DNA of 64,000 bases from DASYTH01 sp036002505 (GTDB lineage Bacteria > Actinomycetota > Actinomycetes > Mycobacteriales > Pseudonocardiaceae): positions 1 to 64,000 of the forward strand of contig NZ_DASYTH010000043.1 in the NCBI RefSeq assembly GCF_036002505.1. Reading direction: 5' to 3'. This document shows, piece after piece, positions 62,590 through 64,000 of this stretch. The position numbers and the translations under genes were made by a program. Under the pieces are notes generated by a model, which worked only from the letters and a program-made list of their open reading frames with translations, had not been told where the DNA came from and made no database searches. Position 1 is the first letter of the stretch. Every line of letters begins with the position of its first letter.

Positions 62590-64000
62590 TCACGCCTCGA
62601 CGGGGAACGTCGTATCCGCCGAGGGCGAAGCGTTCTCCCGACGTGCGATCCAGCCCTCGATGGCGCTGACCGCCTCGTCGACCGCGATGCCGTTGAGTTG
62701 GCTGCCGTCCCGGAACCGGAACGAGACCGCGCCGGCCTCCACGTCCTTGGCGCCGGCCAGCAGCAGGAACGGCACCTTCTGCGTGGTGTGGTTGCGGATC
62801 TTCTTCTGCATGCGGTCGTCGCTGGCATCCACCTCGACGCGGATCCCCTTGGCGCGCAACGACTTCTGCACGGCGAGCAGGTGCGGGGCGAACTCGTCGG
62901 CGATCGGGATGCCGACCACCTGCACCGGGGCGAGCCAGGCCGGGTACGCGCCGGCGTAATGCTCGGTGAGGATGCCGAAGAACCGCTCGATCGAGCCGAA
63001 CAGCGCGCGGTGGATCATGTACGGCCGCTGCCGGGTGCCGTCCGGCGCGGTGTACTCCAGCGCGAACCGGTCCGGCAGCTGGAAGTCCACCTGCAGCGTG
63101 GACAGCTGCCAGGAGCGGCCCAGCGCGTCGGTGCAGTGCACGTCGATCTTGGGCGCGTAGAACGTGCCCTCGCCGTGGCCGATCTTGTACGGCAGCCCGG
63201 CCCGGCGCAGCGCCTCCTCCAGCGCGGCCTCCGCCTTGTTCCAGTCGGACAGCTCGCCGACGTACTTCTCCGGCCGGGTGGACAGCTCCGCCGAGAAGTC
63301 CGTCAACCCATAGTCCCGCAGCAGGTTCAGCACGAAGTCCAGCAGGTCCGCCAGCTCGTCCTGGAGCTGGTCGGGCGTGCAGTAGATGTGCGCGTCGTCC
63401 TGGGTGAACCCGCGCACCCGGGTCAGCCCGTGCACCACGCCGGACTTCTCGTACCGGTACACCGAGCCGAACTCGAACAGCCGCAGCGGCAGTTCGCGGT
63501 ACGACCGGCCGCGCGCCCGGAAGATCAGGTTGTGCATCGGGCAGTTCATCGGCTTGAGGTAGTAGTCCTGCCCGGGCTTGCGCACCGTGCCGTCCTCGTT
63601 CAGCTCCGCGTCCAGGTGCATGGGCGGGAACATGCCGTCGGCGTACCAGCCGAGGTGCCCGGAGATCTCGTACAGCTGGCCCTTGGTGATGTGCGGCGTG
63701 TAGACGAACTCGTAGCCGGCCTGCTCGTGCTTGGTCCGCGAGTAGTCCTCCATGGCCCGGCGCACGATGCCGCCCCTCGGGTGGAACACCGCGAGCCCGG
63801 AGCCGATCTCGTCCGGGAAGCTGAACAGGTCGAGCTCGCTGCCGAGCTTGCGGTGGTCCCGCCGCTCGGCCTCGGCCAGCAGCTCCAGGTGCGCGTCCAG
63901 GGCCTCCGGCGACTCCCACGCCGTGCCGTAGATCCGTTGCAACTGCGGGTTCTTCTCGCTGCCGCGCCAGTACGCCGCGGCCACCCGGGTGAGCGTGAAC
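62590..64000 (-). CDS. thrS: Threonine--tRNA ligase, C-terminal two thirds (continues past window)
   Basis: The frame is open to the window edge; about 470 residues are visible of a protein normally near 680. The class II core has LGSELDLFSFPDEIGSGLAV, then GGIVRRAMEDYSRTKHEQAG, motif 2 near LPLRLFEFGSVYRYEKSG, and the zinc Cys in MNCPMHNLIF. Motif 3 is HRALFGSIERFFGILTEHY. The anticodon-binding domain (VVGIPIADEFAPHLLAVQKS) ends the protein. The TGS and editing domains lie beyond the window. The HIT gene follows 22 bases after the stop. Confidence 0.97.
   Translation of the reverse strand, partial: FTLTRVAAAYWRGSEKNPQLQRIYGTAWESPEALDAHLELLAEAERRDHRKLGSELDLFSFPDEIGSGLAVFHPRGGIVRRAMEDYSRTKHEQAGYEFVYTPHITKGQLYEISGHLGWYADGMFPPMHLDAELNEDGTVRKPGQDYYLKPMNCPMHNLIFRARGRSYRELPLRLFEFGSVYRYEKSGVVHGLTRVRGFTQDDAHIYCTPDQLQDELADLLDFVLNLLRDYGLTDFSAELSTRPEKYVGELSDWNKAEAALEEALRRAGLPYKIGHGEGTFYAPKIDVHCTDALGRSWQLSTLQVDFQLPDRFALEYTAPDGTRQRPYMIHRALFGSIERFFGILTEHYAGAYPAWLAPVQVVGIPIADEFAPHLLAVQKSLRAKGIRVEVDASDDRMQKKIRNHTTQKVPFLLLAGAKDVEAGAVSFRFRDGSQLNGIAVDEAVSAIEGWIARRENASPSADTTFPVEA

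Overview
The window is very GC-rich chromosomal DNA from an actinobacterium, most likely one of the Pseudonocardiaceae (Amycolatopsis-like; genus not established). It has strong third-position GC bias, many GTG and some TTG starts, and the conserved actinobacterial housekeeping order. Its core genes follow the order of the M. tuberculosis segment from about Rv2552c (aroE) to Rv2614c (thrS): aroE-mltG-ruvX-alaS, rarA, aspS, an Rv2578c-type radical SAM protein, gloB-like, ppiB, relA, apt, secF-secD-yajC, ruvB-ruvA-ruvC, yebC, pdxT, pdxS, a Nudix gene, pimA, patA, pgsA, a HIT gene and thrS. That framework is recalled from knowledge, not computed here.

Layout. 1-0.72 kb: the end of an IS transposase and an N-terminally damaged ssb. 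0.75-7.3 kb: a leftward operon (two DUF genes, alaS, ruvX, mltG, aroE, grpB-like) with stop/start overlaps. 7.4-15.7 kb: mixed genes (methyltransferase, rarA, a DUF559-type nuclease gene bracketed by repeats, phosphoesterase, TfoX-like, flavin reductase, SGNH hydrolase, phosphotransferase, DUF389). 15.8-24 kb: aspS, regulators, amidase, a SnoaL-domain ECF sigma factor and an MBL hydrolase. 24-28.7 kb: an intein-containing radical SAM gene, then nicotinamide riboside uptake and salvage (pnuC, nadR) with idi overlapping pnuC. 28.8-36.6 kb: YibE/F, gloB-like, ppiB, an AraC regulator, relA and apt. 36.6-42.6 kb: the Sec accessory genes and the Holliday-junction genes. 42.6-49.9 kb: an accessory block between ruvC and yebC holding regulator/effector pairs with clear palindromic operators. 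50-64 kb: yebC, the PLP synthase genes split by azlCD, EF-G2, the PIM/phospholipid operon, a MarR-YceI pair, HIT and partial thrS.

How genes work together. alaS, aspS and thrS charge tRNAs. SecD, SecF and YajC assist export. RuvA, RuvB and RuvC process Holliday junctions, and RarA acts at stalled forks. RelA with Apt links ppGpp and purine salvage. PdxS and PdxT make PLP. PnuC and NadR take up nicotinamide riboside and turn it into NAD. PgsA, PatA and PimA build phosphatidylinositol and its mannosides.

The most unusual items are: (i) a 292-residue intein interrupting the radical SAM cysteine motif, with both LAGLIDADG catalytic acids replaced; (ii) a 67-bp double-palindrome element in three copies, two of which flank the DUF559 gene; (iii) a 21-bp tandem intergenic repeat family; (iv) a roughly 247-bp MITE-like element; (v) several regulator genes with near-perfect operators in divergent promoters. 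I saw no rRNA, tRNA, CRISPR array or prophage.
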